Shown here: one piece after another, positions 1-12,834 of the stretch
Numbering within the stretch: position 1 is the first letter of the stretch
How the letters are laid out: each line of letters begins with the position of its first letter
Source of the DNA: Ascoidea rubescens DSM 1968
Lineage: Eukaryota > Ascomycota > Saccharomycetes > Ascoideales > Ascoideaceae
DNA length: 64,000 nt
Direction: 5' to 3'
NCBI RefSeq assembly: GCF_001661345.1
Contig: NW_017962913.1
Location: 253,428-317,427 of the forward strand
Notes under the pieces: generated by a model
Database searches by the model: none
What the model was told of the DNA's origin: nothing
Seen by the model: only the letters and a program-made list of their open reading frames with translations
Translations under genes and position numbers: made by a program

Positions 1-1020
1 CTTGATGATGTATTGCATGGAAAGGTCAACCTACAGCCTCAAGTTAATTATGATGATAGAAGATATGACGATCCAATCTTGATCAAATCAGATGGACTAC
101 CAACCTACCATTTTGCTTGTGTTATTGATGACCATTTAATGAAAATCACACATGTTATTCGAGGTGAAGAGTGGTTGCCCTCAACCCCTAAACATATTGC
201 ACTTTATAAAGCATTTGGTTGGAATCCTCCCAAGTTTGTTCATGTTCCCTTGTTAACAACTCTTTCCAATCGTAAACTATCAAAGAGACACAAAGATAGT
301 GATATTCTTTCGCTCAAAAATACTGGCTATTTACCAGAAGCCATAGTTAATTTTATTGCTTTGCTCGGTAGTGGTGTTTCCACTGTTGAAAATAATATTC
401 ATAAAGCCAAAGATATATTGCCTTTAGACTATTTGCAAGAAAAATTCAAATTAAACAAATTATCAAGATGCAATATTAAAATCGAACCAACTAAGCTTGA
501 TTTCTTAAACATTTTTTATTTACGTGAAAGAATTTCTAAAGATCCCAATGATCCTCTATTTCAAGAAGTTTTCAACATGTACTACTCAAAAATTTTGAAT
601 GTTTATCCTGACACCTCAAAAGAACATTTTCTCAAGTTGTTTAGAGTGGCATGTCTTAAAATTCATGATCCTGCTGATCTTATGAGAACTCCTGAGTTGT
701 TTTCCTTTTTATTTAAAGAGCCTACTAGAAGTTTAAAAGATAAATCTCATGTTCAATCTTACAAAAGAATCTTTGAAAAAATTCTTGAAAATCGAGAATT
801 ACTAACCAAGGAAGGATTTTCAACATTAGTTAACGAGCTAGTAAAATTTGAACAAAACCATAGTCCAAGCATCAAAAAAAAGGATATTGCAAAAAGCATC
901 AGGTACGCACTAACTGGTTTGGATTCTGGAATTGAACTTGCTAGTATTATTGATGTCATTGGCTCTGAAGAAGCTATTAAAAGGATAAAGAACACAGTAG
1001 ATGAGTTAAATGCCATTTAA
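1..1020 (+). CDS. MSE1: Mitochondrial glutamyl-tRNA synthetase, 5'-truncated by the window edge
   Basis: Class I glutamyl-tRNA synthetase, which charges mitochondrial tRNA with glutamate. The frame is open from base 1, so the N-terminal half (targeting peptide and HIGH motif) lies outside; 339 residues are visible and the gene ends in TAA. The family core shows as SDGLPTYHFACVIDDHLMKI and then THVIRGEEWLPSTPKHI, and the KMSKS-type loop appears as KLSKRH near visible residue 95. The C-terminal anticodon-binding part is more divergent, as is usual for the mitochondrial enzyme. The organellar rather than cytosolic assignment rests on the bacterial-type sequence. It is convergent with NUP170, 297 bp away. 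Confidence 0.9.
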   Translation, partial: LDDVLHGKVNLQPQVNYDDRRYDDPILIKSDGLPTYHFACVIDDHLMKITHVIRGEEWLPSTPKHIALYKAFGWNPPKFVHVPLLTTLSNRKLSKRHKDSDILSLKNTGYLPEAIVNFIALLGSGVSTVENNIHKAKDILPLDYLQEKFKLNKLSRCNIKIEPTKLDFLNIFYLRERISKDPNDPLFQEVFNMYYSKILNVYPDTSKEHFLKLFRVACLKIHDPADLMRTPELFSFLFKEPTRSLKDKSHVQSYKRIFEKILENRELLTKEGFSTLVNELVKFEQNHSPSIKKKDIAKSIRYALTGLDSGIELASIIDVIGSEEAIKRIKNTVDELNAI

Positions 1021-1317
1021 CAACCTGGTCCATTCACCAGTTAATTTGTATATAGTTTTGCTCAAAATTTGCATGTTTTTATTGTGTGTACTGTATATTG
1101 GTTTTAATCACAAAACTCATTTAAAACAATAAAATATAAAAGAATCAATTCGATCTCTATATTATCAATTTTATTGAAAACTAAACAAAATATCTTGTTT
1201 CGACTGCCTGCTGAAATTACTGTTCAAACAGCAACCAAAATAAATTACATGCCGAAACTTAAATATTAGATTAGAAAAATATATAGTTAAAAAATTATCA
1301 CAAAAGCTGAAACTTCA

Positions 1318-4054
1318 TCAGTAAGTCATACTTTCCAATATCTGGTTTGCAGCAACCAAATAATTCAACTCCTTAGAAACTATTTCCTTAAAGCTACCTG
1401 TTCTTTCCCCACTAAACTCAAGCATTTCTTTAAGAACAAAATACAACTTTTCTGGTGAAACCCCGGACTGTGTGAAAATATTAGCAATTGTTCCTAAAGG
1501 AACATTTGAAAACCCAGTAGTTTCATTGAAAAACCTAATAATCTTATTAAACAAAATGTTAATGGGGAAAACATATTCAGACTTGCTAACGCTTTTGCCG
1601 ATTTGAATTATGGAATTTGATAGGTCAATATACAATGGATCACTACTACCAGCGCTTTGAGTTTCATTATAATTATTTTTCACTTTAGAAAACAATGAAT
1701 CCCACTTTGCTGAAATAGCTTCAATGTCTCTAAAGTTAGATTCTTTGAATATCAACAAACATAAACTTTCATAGCCTAATGGATCACAGAACTCATTGTA
1801 CAACATACTAATATTCAAGATTTTTTTGTTTAGTAACTCAATATTTTCAACTTTAGTTTCATGATTTAAATTTATATCATTCTTAATTTTTTCAATCAAT
1901 TCTAATTGAATACCAGAAACATCTAAATTATTTTGAATGTTATTCAATAATGAGACAGATTTTTGTTTCAAGTTAATTTGTTCAATGCAATTACAAAACC
2001 CTATAGCTTTTGCTAAATACTCGATTCTTTTCTCTAAAGACAAGTCAAAGTCTGATAACGCAAGCTTATACAATGTTTCAGCAGACTCGAAATATTTTGA
2101 TCTTTTTGAGTAGTATCTTGATAAAAGATATGCTAAATCTTTGGAGTTGACGGATTTTTCTTTTAAAAATTGCAATATAAATGGAGTATCAATTTCCAAT
2201 AATCTTTCTTTGACACCTTGAACAATAATCCAGTTATATAATTCGTAATGAAATAAAATATCGGGGTAATTGAAACAGATTTGATAACTTTCATCTCGTA
2301 ATTTTGTTACTTCACTAATAAGAGGATCTTTATCAAAAGAATCCGAGGTGATATTTGAATAATTTTTTCGAATTAGTTCATAATTTTCAATTGATTTAAC
2401 TTCTACTTTAATAAGTATTCCAAAAATTAATTTGTATCGTTCAATTCTTTCAGTATAAACTTTAGCACCTTCAATATCATTTTTAAGTTTTCCATTTTTG
2501 ATGTATTTAATTGCCAATTTATTTTTATCCAAGTTATTTGCTGTGTTAAGAATGAAGTCAATGGTTTGATGATAGTAGTTTAAGTTAATCATTGTATTGA
2601 CAGCTTCTTTGAGATCCTCGAGGGATAATTCTACACTAACTTTTTCAAATAACTTTACTGCAGAGTTTAATTCATATGAGGTCTTTTCTTGATCTTTTAA
2701 ACCTATTGAATTTGCTTTCCTTAAATGCTCAAATGCTCTAAATATAATAACATCACTAGCTGAACAAAATGATGAGCAATGTTTTTGTAAGCTTTCGGCT
2801 AAATAATCAACAGAAATCCCCTTGTTAATATTTTTATTAATTATTGATGTGAAAACATCTTTGATAATTTCTTTAGTTTTAGAATCTGCGGTGAACAAGT
2901 CATAGAAATTCAATTTAGCCAATTCAACTTGTGTATTCAATGAAATGAACTTGATGGTGTCCTTGAAGATGCTTTGTTTTTTATCTGTAAAATTATTCAC
3001 TTTTCTAGCAGTATCAATGATAATACTTTCATCGAATAATATTAAGAGAAAAAACAAAGCTTCTTTCATTATTTTTAGTAAATCATGGAAAGAGTTGAGT
3101 GCAGTATATTCTGCCTGGGCAGCAACTTCTTCTTCACGAGATATATTTCCATTAACTAAAGCTAAAGGATTTTCAAAATAAGGAATTCTGGCACCATATT
3201 CCTGAAAGAAATTTAATAATACAACGATTGTGTTGATGAAAAATAATATTTGTTTTTTGTCGATATTTATTAAACTTAAATGTTGGTTATTTTCTTTTAA
3301 AAAGACTTGATTTAACTGACCATTCTTCAAAACCGAATCTTTGTTAATGGTGAATATTTTTTTTTTCCAGATACTTCTAAAAATTCTTGTAATTAGTAGT
3401 GCAATACCGTAAAGTCTAGCAGATAATTTGACATTTTCAAAGCTGTAATTGAAATCATTTGAGTTTTTAAGTGATATTCCTGTGGATGATGAAAGAGCAA
3501 TAGTTGAAGGGAATGTTAAAGAGCTGTTGTTAATTGATATTGTTTTTTCATATATGGGTTTATTAATCAACAGATTTGATAAATTCAGAAATTGGTTACC
3601 AACAAAGAAGGTGAAATAATTTAATTTAGCAGAATCGGAGAGGTTGTGTTTACAAATGATTCTTAAAGCAGTTGAGCAGGCTTCTTGAAGGCCATATCTT
3701 TCAATAAAGGGCAATAAATCGGGACCAAGACCTTCAAAGACAGTATCAGGCATTCTATATTTGAAAATCAGAAGAGCCGAATTAGTCAAGACAGCGAAAT
3801 GTAAGGGTTCTGAGGTGTATTGGATAGCAAATAAATTGGAAAAACCTATTGGGGTATTTGTAGCAGAAAAGGTTTTATTTAAAATTTGGATATCAAAAAT
3901 TTCGCCATAATTTTTTAAAAAAGTTGCATTTTCAACATATTCGTGGTAGTAATTTAAAACACCATAATCGGGGACAGAAACAAATAATTGATGATTTTTA
4001 AACTTGTTTTTTGGAGAATTTTTTGGAGAAGAGGTATTGTTGTTGTTGTTGTTG

Positions 4055-4117
<63 letters not shown>

Positions 4118-5814
4118 GAGTTATTTTTATTGAGAGAATTATTTTCAACGGCAGCAACAAATATTCCAGGGGAGATAATTTTTGAGTTTATGGTTGTGTT
4201 TGATAAGATATCGCTATTTTTTTGATAATTTAAGATGATCGAGGATATTGAAGTTGATAATTTATTGGAGAGGTTTTTTTCGTTCAATTCATTTTGAATT
4301 TGGTCGATTGATTTATTGATGGGGGGAAATTTGATATTTTGTAGTCTTAGGGCAGTTATGGAGCCGGAATAAATAGCACCATTCAAGTAGATTCTGCAGC
4401 CAGACTTTGTTATACCAACTAGGAAAAGGTTTTCATTTTCGAATTTTGATACGACGTCGATATTTACAAAATGGAACAAGTTTTTGTTTGATAAAAGATT
4501 TGAATCTTTACAATCAGTTGTTCTTAGGTCAGATAAGATTTGCAGAGGGTTTAGGATATAAGGGTTGGTTAGTGAGGTGATTTTCAATTGTGATTTTGAT
4601 TGAGAGGAGATTAGTTTATAGGCCCTTATGAAAGATTTTGAGGATAATGTGTATAATATTTCTCTTGATTCGTCGATTTTTAGTTGGATTATATGTTCTG
4701 GGGAGTCGTCAGAGTGCAAATTTTTAAAAGAGAAATTTAAATGTAGATTGTTTAAATTAACTGAGTCTTTATTTGAGTCGTTGAAAGAGGATGAATTGAA
4801 CAAGTTCATTGCGGGGACCAAGTAGGATAGGTTTGATCTGGTTAGGCAAATTTTGTTGCATTTATTGTTGAACCAGGAATCAGTATCAGAATAGGAGAGT
4901 TCCCAAATATTGAGAGAATCACCATAACCGGTGAAGAAAATCTGACGAGTTTTTTCAAAGGTGATAAAATTGTTGACAAACAAGCCCTTTGTTGAGATGG
5001 ATAGGTCAGTGGTGAAGATTTCTAGTTTTTTGTTTTTAGAATCGATATTTTTGGAGTTGGAGTTGGAGTTGAAGATTTTGTTGTTTTTGTTGTTTGTGGA
5101 GAAGGATTTGTTGTTATTGTTGTAATTGATTGCTAGGATGTAGATGTTATAAGGGGTTGAGATTAATAGTAGGTGATTGATTGAATCAACAAAGGTATTC
5201 TTTTTTGGTTTAGTTAATTTGATTGCCAAGATTAAATCTGGGATGTCGTCGATAATTGAGTAGTTTGAGTAAGGGTTTGGGTTTGCGAAATCCCATAGGA
5301 TTAGTTGGTTATTGAGAATTATGCAGACGTGTTTGATTTCATTCAAAAGAATCATGTTGAAATTTTTAGCGTCAGTATTTAGAATTAAATTTTGAACTTT
5401 GTCAGGTATGGATTGAGAAGAGATTTTTTCAAAGGGAGTAAAGGGATTGGTGTTGAAATAGGAGGATAAATTTTTTGAGTTATTATTTTTGACATTGTTG
5501 TTGTTGTAGTTGGAATTAAAACTAAAGTTGTAGTTAATTGGATTACTTAAATTTGTCTTTTCATCTAGAATTGGAGTTGAGTTGTCGTAGGTAATTAAAT
5601 CATCAATGAACTTTGAGGCCAATTGAATGGAGGATAAGTTTGAAGTAGCCAATACCTTTGAGTTGCACTCATATTTGGTGGGGATTTGCTGTTGAACAGA
5701 TTGAGAATTTGAATTTGAAGTAGGGTTCAGTGGTAGGTTAGCAGAAGAATAGGAGGAGGAAGCAAAACCATTAACGGGAAGCGAATTGGCAAACGAAACC
5801 CTTTGGAGATCCAT
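1318..5814 (-). CDS. NUP170: Inner-ring nucleoporin Nup170/Nup157 (Nup155 family)
   Basis: Structural scaffold nucleoporin of the nuclear pore inner ring. It has 1498 residues, close to yeast Nup170. The N-terminal beta-propeller region starts around residues 45-75 with LASKFIDDLITYDN, and the family's propeller segment FFTGYGDSLNIWELSYSDTD follows near residue 295. The C-terminal alpha-solenoid includes LFHYELYNWIIVQGVKERLL and SRYYSKRSKYFESAETLYKL. A pure Asn run at about residues 567-592, encoded by AAC then AAT codons, interrupts the propeller/solenoid junction and is not a family feature. It is a single exon with ATG at 5814. The number of paralogues cannot be seen here, so NUP157 is the alternative name. 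Confidence 0.9.
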
Positions 5815-7406
5815 AACAATGCAATGGTTGAAGCAAATTAATGGAAAATAGCAGAGTAAAGAAAGAAATTACTGGATTTCCTCTGAAAAAATAATGAAAA
5901 GAACGAGAAAAAACAACGCTTGATCACGTGAAGTAGTATATGTGGATGCAAGGGTGTTCCGTTTTGGGCCTGCGTTGGGTGTTTTGTTTTTGCTTTTGCG
6001 CCGCAAAATTCAGATTGAGTTTTCGCGGATATCTTCGAGAAATCGTGACAATAAAAAAGTGATTATGTAAGTGAGTGTGATGTGTGGTTGTGCACGTGAG
6101 CGTTGAAGCGGGCTGTTCGCGAACAGCGGCTCACTCTTTGAAACGCGCTACATACGCTCTATAGCATGCGCCATTGAAGCGTCATTGAACGCCGAGGAGA
6201 CTGAGGAGACCGAACAGCTGCAAATACTGCAGTACAGCCAACAGAAAAAGGATGTGTGGCGGTGATGACAAAGTGGTTGTAGCATTAAGAGAGAAGCCTA
6301 AAACACTGGGGTTGCAGGGGCCAAAGCTGGAAAAGGAAGCAGATCGTATATTTGGAGCTCGGCCAACGGAAGGAGGCCCGAGCGTGGAGACCGGATTAAC
6401 TGGGCCGGAGCTAAGCATACAGGTGAGACAGCAGCAGGTTCTTTGTTCTGCAAAAAGTGTCGGAAGGTCCCAGAGCAGTTTGAGCGACAGCGGGTGTTTT
6501 TCAGACAGGCAAGTGGGTCAGCTCAGAGCAGACGAGCAGTGCTCCTACAGCAGCAGATGGGCCTTGAGTGCCAGAGGCTTGAGTGGTGTTTGAGCTACCA
6601 ATTCATACCGGACTATCAATACCATTCCTCGCCGGCTGAGAGCTGGCCGTGCTGCCTCGACCAGCTCCGGCGCAAGAACACAGTTTTAGCTTTTTTCAGA
6701 GGCAGCGGGAATTGTGCTGAGAAACACGAGCAGTGGTGTGGGTGATGTTTCGTAGCAGGGCCTGCGGGGGATGTGGTGCATGCAGGATACAGAATGGGAC
6801 CCGCTTCTGGCGCGTGCGTTCTGACAAGAAACGTTGGAGGTAAAGGAAACAGCCCAAGTTGGCGAGAGACAAACAGGAAAGGGACAGGAGAGCCAGCAGG
6901 AAAACAGCAGGAAAAACAGCAGCAAGGCCAGAACCAGCGTGGCGGCGCAGACCTCCTGTTTGGGAGTGATCCGGTGCACGAAACCGGCTCCTGCTTCAGT
7001 CTTTTTGGAGCACTTTTGGAGTTGTTTCTTTCCGTCTGCTGTTTGTGTCCCAGCTTCTATTGTCTTCATTCTGCTGCTTATCGCTCCTATTTCTGGTGCA
7101 GCTTCTGTTCCTGTTCCATCTTCCTGCTTTGGCCTGGTGCTTTCTTTCCATATCTCTTAATATCTCTTCATATCTCTCCAAGCAATCTTATCTCAAACCT
7201 TCTTTCTCGCAGTTTTTTCACCTCATATTTTAATGATCCCTCATTTTTAGTATTCTTTACCCAATTCATTATTTAATCGATTATTTAATTATCTATCCAC
7301 TCATTCAACAACAGCTCCAACTCTACCTGTATCTCTATCTCTATCTCTATTTCTATTTCTATTTCTATCTCATTTGCTCTTTATATTCACTTCTTCGATT
7401 GCAAAC
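5815..7406. other. Gene-free 1.6 kb divergent promoter region with a GC-rich block
   Basis: This region lies between the divergent NUP170 and the gene starting at 7407. From about 5930 to 7130 it is strikingly GC-richer than the flanks, with many CAGCAG/GCAG and purine-rich stretches on the plus strand (for example 6880-6940). Two CACGTG E-boxes occur, near 5924 and 6093. Short open frames here have no recognisable protein features. From 7140 onward it becomes a pyrimidine-rich leader with CTAT repeats at 7330-7370. No tRNA or known structural RNA motif was found. Confidence 0.5.
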
Positions 7407-8560
7407 ATGTCCAAAGTCGCTAAGCGTTCTGTATGTATTTTTTCCAATATCCATTTTTCTCCATATTTTTCTTTCATTTCATGTCTCAATTCAAAATCAA
7501 CTAACATTATCGATTTTTTTTGGGTTATTTTTTATTATTTTTTTTTCTTCTCCACTCACACAGTCAACTTCAACAAATTCAGAAAAGTCCTTGAAAAATA
7601 AAAAATCCTTTGCTTCAAAATTTATCGATAAAATAAGTCAGACCACACTAGACCACCAAAATAGAAAACAACTAGCTATCAAAAAGAGAGAAGAAAAAAA
7701 AGCTGAAATAGATGAAAGAATTCGTCTAGAAAATGAAAAAAGATTGATCAACGTAAAACAAAAATTTCAGCAAAGAAATTCCTCAAACCCATCTCAATCT
7801 CAATCTCAACCCACCCCAACTTCTCAATCCCATTCTCACTCTCACCCAAATCCTCATCTTAAAAACTACTGCTCAAATAATGGTAATATAAGCATCAACT
7901 CTTCAATCAACTCCTCCTCACCTCCAACTCCATCCAACCAACTCTCTTCTCCCAATAAAAATATCAATACCAATACCAATACCAATAACGACTCCAATTT
8001 CAACTCCTTTAATAACCCAAAGATTTCCATGTCTGATGACCCATTGCAAAATTCCTCTTTAAAGATATATACTCAAAATACAAACATCAACGACTCCATT
8101 ATCAACGACAATTTCGACACTCAGATGTCTTTCAAAAATTCACCCATCTCATTTTCCAATAACAACATTTTAACCTCAAATTCAACCTCGAATTCAAACT
8201 CAAATTCAAACTCAAATCTAAATCATCTCTCTTTATCAAACTCAAATTCAATATCTGCTTCGAAAAATACTTCCTCCTTGACAAATTTGGCCTCCATCTC
8301 TCACTCAGACTCAATTTCAGCCTCAAATAATAAAAACAACAACAACAACGACAACAAAAATTTTAAACTCATAATAAAAAATAAAAATAAGAAAATATTT
8401 TTAACAAATAAAAACAAAAAACCACTCTACGTTGCCAAAAACTCATACTTATCTTCCTCATCCTCCTCCTCTTGCTCCTCCTCCTCCTCCTCTCTCTCCT
8501 CCTTCAATGACTCATTTGTTAACCAAAAGATATCACCTCACAGCACAAGCAACGATGACT

Positions 8561-8621
<61 letters not shown>

Positions 8622-11600
8622 CGATGACTTGGATGATGATGACATAGATGACATAGACGATGATACTCGTATTGACCATATCGATGATGATAATCATATC
8701 AACCATACCGATGTCAGTGATACCATCGATATCCACAACAATTACAATAAAAAAGATGATCACTATCTTCACGATCAAAACAAAAGTTTCCACAACACTC
8801 AAAATAATTACAATGAAAATGCCATCATCGATGATGACGAAGATGACGAAAACGACGACGACGACGACAATAACGAAATTCACAACTCAATCACTAAAAT
8901 TAACACCCATCATCTAAATATAAACAACAATAGCTCTAACAAAATTAACTCAAATCATCATCCAAATAGCATCACTACCTCTACAAACATCAAAGCTGAA
9001 ATCACTAAAAATAACTTCAGAAACAAACAAAGAAATCGCAACACTTTTGCTAACCATGATCCAAACTTCTCAAATCATATCCATAAACTCAAATCCTCAG
9101 CTCAAAACAAATCCCTTCCTTTCTCAAAATTTGCTGTTTATAACGTCGAAGATGATGATGATTCCTCTGGCTCGATCTCTGATACCGACAAAAACTATAA
9201 AAATATAGACTCAATTAGAACTAAATTCAGAAGAGCAACAACTTCAACAATTGTTAACCCATCTTGTTTAAACAATAACAATAACAACAACAACAACATT
9301 AATAACATAAAAATTCAAACCCCAATCACGAATAACTCAGATGAAATCGTCTTAAACATCATGAAAAAATTCAAAAAGGATGCTACTATTGGTGATAATA
9401 AACCAACAACTCAACAACAATTCCAGCAATTCCAACAAAATATACTAAACAGCACCTCCTCTTTACGCAAAAAAAGTTTTAGTAGCTTGAATTCAGCTCC
9501 AGATTTCCCTCCTTTCAACACTAAAAAACTAAACTCCAATGCTACCGCAACCTATAATAATTTTAGAAGACCTTCTACTGCTCTTTCCACAAATACCGCA
9601 AATAGATCTTCCTATGCCTATGAATCCGATCATGATCTAAAACCCATAACTAGCACAAACACCCATATCAGTGTTTCCACTGCTCAAACACACATCGTTA
9701 ATACTAATACCAACATCTCAGCTCTAAAAAACGAAAAAGCTAGAGATACTCATATCATAAATAACGATAACAACAATGACAATAAAAATATTATTAATAA
9801 TAATAACCTTAACAAAAACTATTTTTCTTCTCATCATAGTATTAACTCCAATAACAATAGTCTCAATACCATTACAAAATCCGGAACTGCTCTCAAAAAA
9901 AGTTTCAGCATAAGAAAAGCAATGACAAACTCTCATCATAATTCTTTAAATCAACCACCAAAATCAGAAATTATTAGCAACTATAATTCATCTCCAAGCC
10001 CAAGATGCCTTATAGACAATAATATCTATGAACACACTGAAGATAATACCAAATTAAATCAAGTAATTGACCAAACTAAAAATATCGCTGGCGAAACTTT
10101 TAATAACCCTTTCAAATTAACTACGCAAAATACAAATCCTGAAAATGTGCACACAAAAAATAAAAATCATAATTCAGATAATATCAGAGGAAATTTTAAC
10201 TCAAATACAAAAGATATAACTCAAAATTACATTGCCGATAAAATTTTACCACACGAACACGATTTGAATATATTTAATAAACCATATAATTATTTTTCCA
10301 AATCTGTTTCTGAACTGTCAAAAAAAAGAATTAACCTTCAAGATTTGAACAGGGAGGTCAATAGTTTTAATATTTTGTCTCATAACGATTACAAAAATTA
10401 TGTTTCGGATCAGAAAAATGAAATGCCAAATAATAAATTATTGCAACCAAAATTTTTTCTTTATAAGTTTATTAATTCCAATAATAGCAAAGTAATTATT
10501 CTTGAAAAGCCAACTAATTTAAAAATCGAAAAAAAAGGCTCCTCAAGGGATTTGAAGAAAAAAGAAAAAAAACAACTGAAGAATAAAAATAAGAAAAATT
10601 TATTTTTACCTCAACCACCAAAAGTATCAAATAAAGCTAATTCTTTATCTTCTAGCAGATTGAGTGCTGGATTTTCTGTTTGTTCTGCTGATTCAAAATT
10701 AAGTATTAGTTCAAACGATCAAATAGTATTGAAACACTATAAAATCGAAGGAGAATTTTTGACCTCAAAAGTATTTATTCCCAAAAATATTTGGTATTTG
10801 AATAAGATTTCCATAAAAGACGCTAAGATTAAGATCAATATTATAAATGATTTATCAAACTTATTAAACACATTTATTAAGGAAATTTCCAAGAAAAACC
10901 TTTCAGGGATATTCCAAACAATTGACAACTCATTAATTTATTATCAAAAGCTATTATCAGCGTTTAATGTTTACAACAAAGATATGGAAGAAGAAGCTTC
11001 AGAACTTTCTGGTAATTATGAAAATGGTCTTAAAAGAACCTCAGACTCATTTTCAGCAGTTAGTGTTACTGAATTAAATGCTGATACATACCGTCCTATG
11101 ATGCAACTAGGATTGACAACTCCCATAAGTAATTCAGCAAGAAATTCAAGCTTTGGTGGAAATAGTAATCACAATAATAGCGGTACTAACATTAGTAACT
11201 TGAATGGAAATCTTTATTCAATAAATTCAAATAAATCAGACAATAGTGAGAACTCGAGCAATTACTCTATGAACTCGCTAAATAAACAAGCAAGTAATGA
11301 TAGTTACAGAAGAATATCAATATTTCATAAGAAGATAAAAAATAGACATTCTCCTTTGACTGGTGCTGGTCCAAATCAATTTTCAAATGGAAATATGGGC
11401 GTGAATGATCTCGACAGAAATTCAAGTATCTCATCAATCAATGTTTCAGTTTCACGCAATTCACAGTTGATGCTGATTGAAAACTTAGACAACAACATGC
11501 TCGACAAACATTATAATAATGAAAAAATCAAATATTTGGATTCATTGACTGGTTTATACAAAGTCGTTTCTCAAATTACTGACTATACAATAAAATTACA

Positions 11601-11946
11601 AGTTAAATTGGATTTGGATGAAACATCAGAATTCAGCAATAGTGAAATCGAAAATGAAAAGGAAAATTCAAGTGATCATCTTGAGGGCAAAAGCAAAAAT
11701 AATGAGGGTGGCGCTGATAATGAGGAGTTTGTTGATTCAAAATCCCCAAAAACATTTAATGAGGAGGTTAAGATTGTCGTAGAACCAAAACAGATTTTTG
11801 ATAAGTGCCATCTTGTTTTGAAGTTTTTATCTAAATCTGTCATTAGGTTTATTTTAATTGATGTTTTAAATCTTGCAAATGATTATATGAAGTCCTGCTG
11901 TGATATCCTTCTGATTAATACCGGAAATGATTTTATTCTTAAATGA
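7407..11946 (+). CDS. Large Asn/Ser/Asp-rich protein of unknown function, one 5' intron
   Basis: Spliced CDS join(7407..7430, 7564..11946), 1468 residues. Exon 1 encodes MSKVAKRS; the donor is GTATGT at 7431, the branch AACTAAC at 7499-7505 and the acceptor CACAG at 7563, giving a 133-nt intron that joins two frames in phase 0. I do not recognise the family. After a basic, probably helical segment (KQLAIKKREEKKAEIDERIR, about residues 45-65) come Ser/Asn-rich tracts and an Asp run at about 340-366. The last 450 residues look more ordered: IWYLNKISIKDAKIKINIIN near 1080, and a C-terminal block IFDKCHLVLKFLSKSVIRFI. There is no signal peptide or clear membrane segment. A regulatory or polarity scaffold is conceivable but is only a guess from composition. 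Confidence 0.68.
8557..8637 (+). repeat. GAT (Asp) trinucleotide tract inside coding sequence
   Basis: A nearly pure GAT repeat with occasional GAC encodes an aspartate run in the large Asn/Asp-rich protein. Long runs of one codon point to replication slippage. Confidence 0.85.
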
Positions 11947-12511
11947 TTTTTGTATGTTTTACTGTTTGTTTTTTTAAGTTGTTATAATTGATAATTTATT
12001 GTTGTTTTGGTGCTTATAAATAGTCATTTTCACTTTTAATTGATTTTTTTCCACTTTTTAGACTTTTTCCACTTTTTACCCTTTTTAGACTTTGATTTCC
12101 ATCCATTGAAAATTGACTATTCCACATTCGTTATTTATTTTCTGTTAATTTAATTCTACATTATAAATTTCCGCTTTTTAAACAAATACTTTTACAAACT
12201 TTTTTTGTGTAATAATCAGATTGGAACAGTTTTCCTCTCCATTTTCTATTTCACAGACATTCTCCCTCTTGAAGTACAAAAGCAAGAAATAAAAACAGTA
12301 ACTCAATTAGGAAGTAAGCGATTCGCGTTAATGAAGAACCAGGCAGGTGGTAATGATCCATATTATTGGTTATAATCCACTTTAATGGTTGTTATCCACA
12401 CGCTTGGTTTTGCATTTGGCGAAATTTTGCATTTTGAAGCAAAAAAACAAAGAGCTATAAAAGAAATGTTGTTGAGAAAGGTGGTTGCAGTGTTTGCTGT
12501 TCTTATTTACA
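11947..12511. other. Intergenic region, 3' UTR of the upstream gene and GIM3 promoter
   Basis: AT-rich, with imperfect repeats of a CACTTTTTAGAC-like unit at about 12045-12095. Nothing gene-like was found. The GIM3 start at 12512 is supported by splicing rather than by an uninterrupted frame. Confidence 0.4.
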
Positions 12512-12798
12512 ATGGAGATGGTAAGTTTGCAATGGGTGATGAGATTTTTTTTATTTTGAGGCAAGATTTTGGAAACTAACTTTACCAATTAATAGCTAGC
12601 TAGTGGAAAAACAAACAATGTTGAAGTTCTATGGGAGGACCAACAAAAGATCAACGAGTTTTCAACATTAATCCAAAAAAAGGACATATTGACAATTGAT
12701 TTGAAAGATTGCAGACAAGAGAAAGAATATCTAGATGATGTTTCAACGGAATTGGATATGATGGAATTGGAAAATGACGACTTTGACGACTTATTGTC

Positions 12799-12834
<36 letters not shown>

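Noticed and set aside
3954-4225. Open frames of poly-Ile, poly-Leu and poly-Thr on both strands around the Asn tract
   Set aside because: They are other-frame readings of the AAT/AAC repeat inside NUP170. The same applies at 8.4-8.9, 38.1-38.3, 43.2-43.5 and 44.0-44.2 kb.
6252-6745. Overlapping short frames in the GC-rich island
   Set aside because: No family motif, no intron support, and composition follows the island; treated as non-coding.
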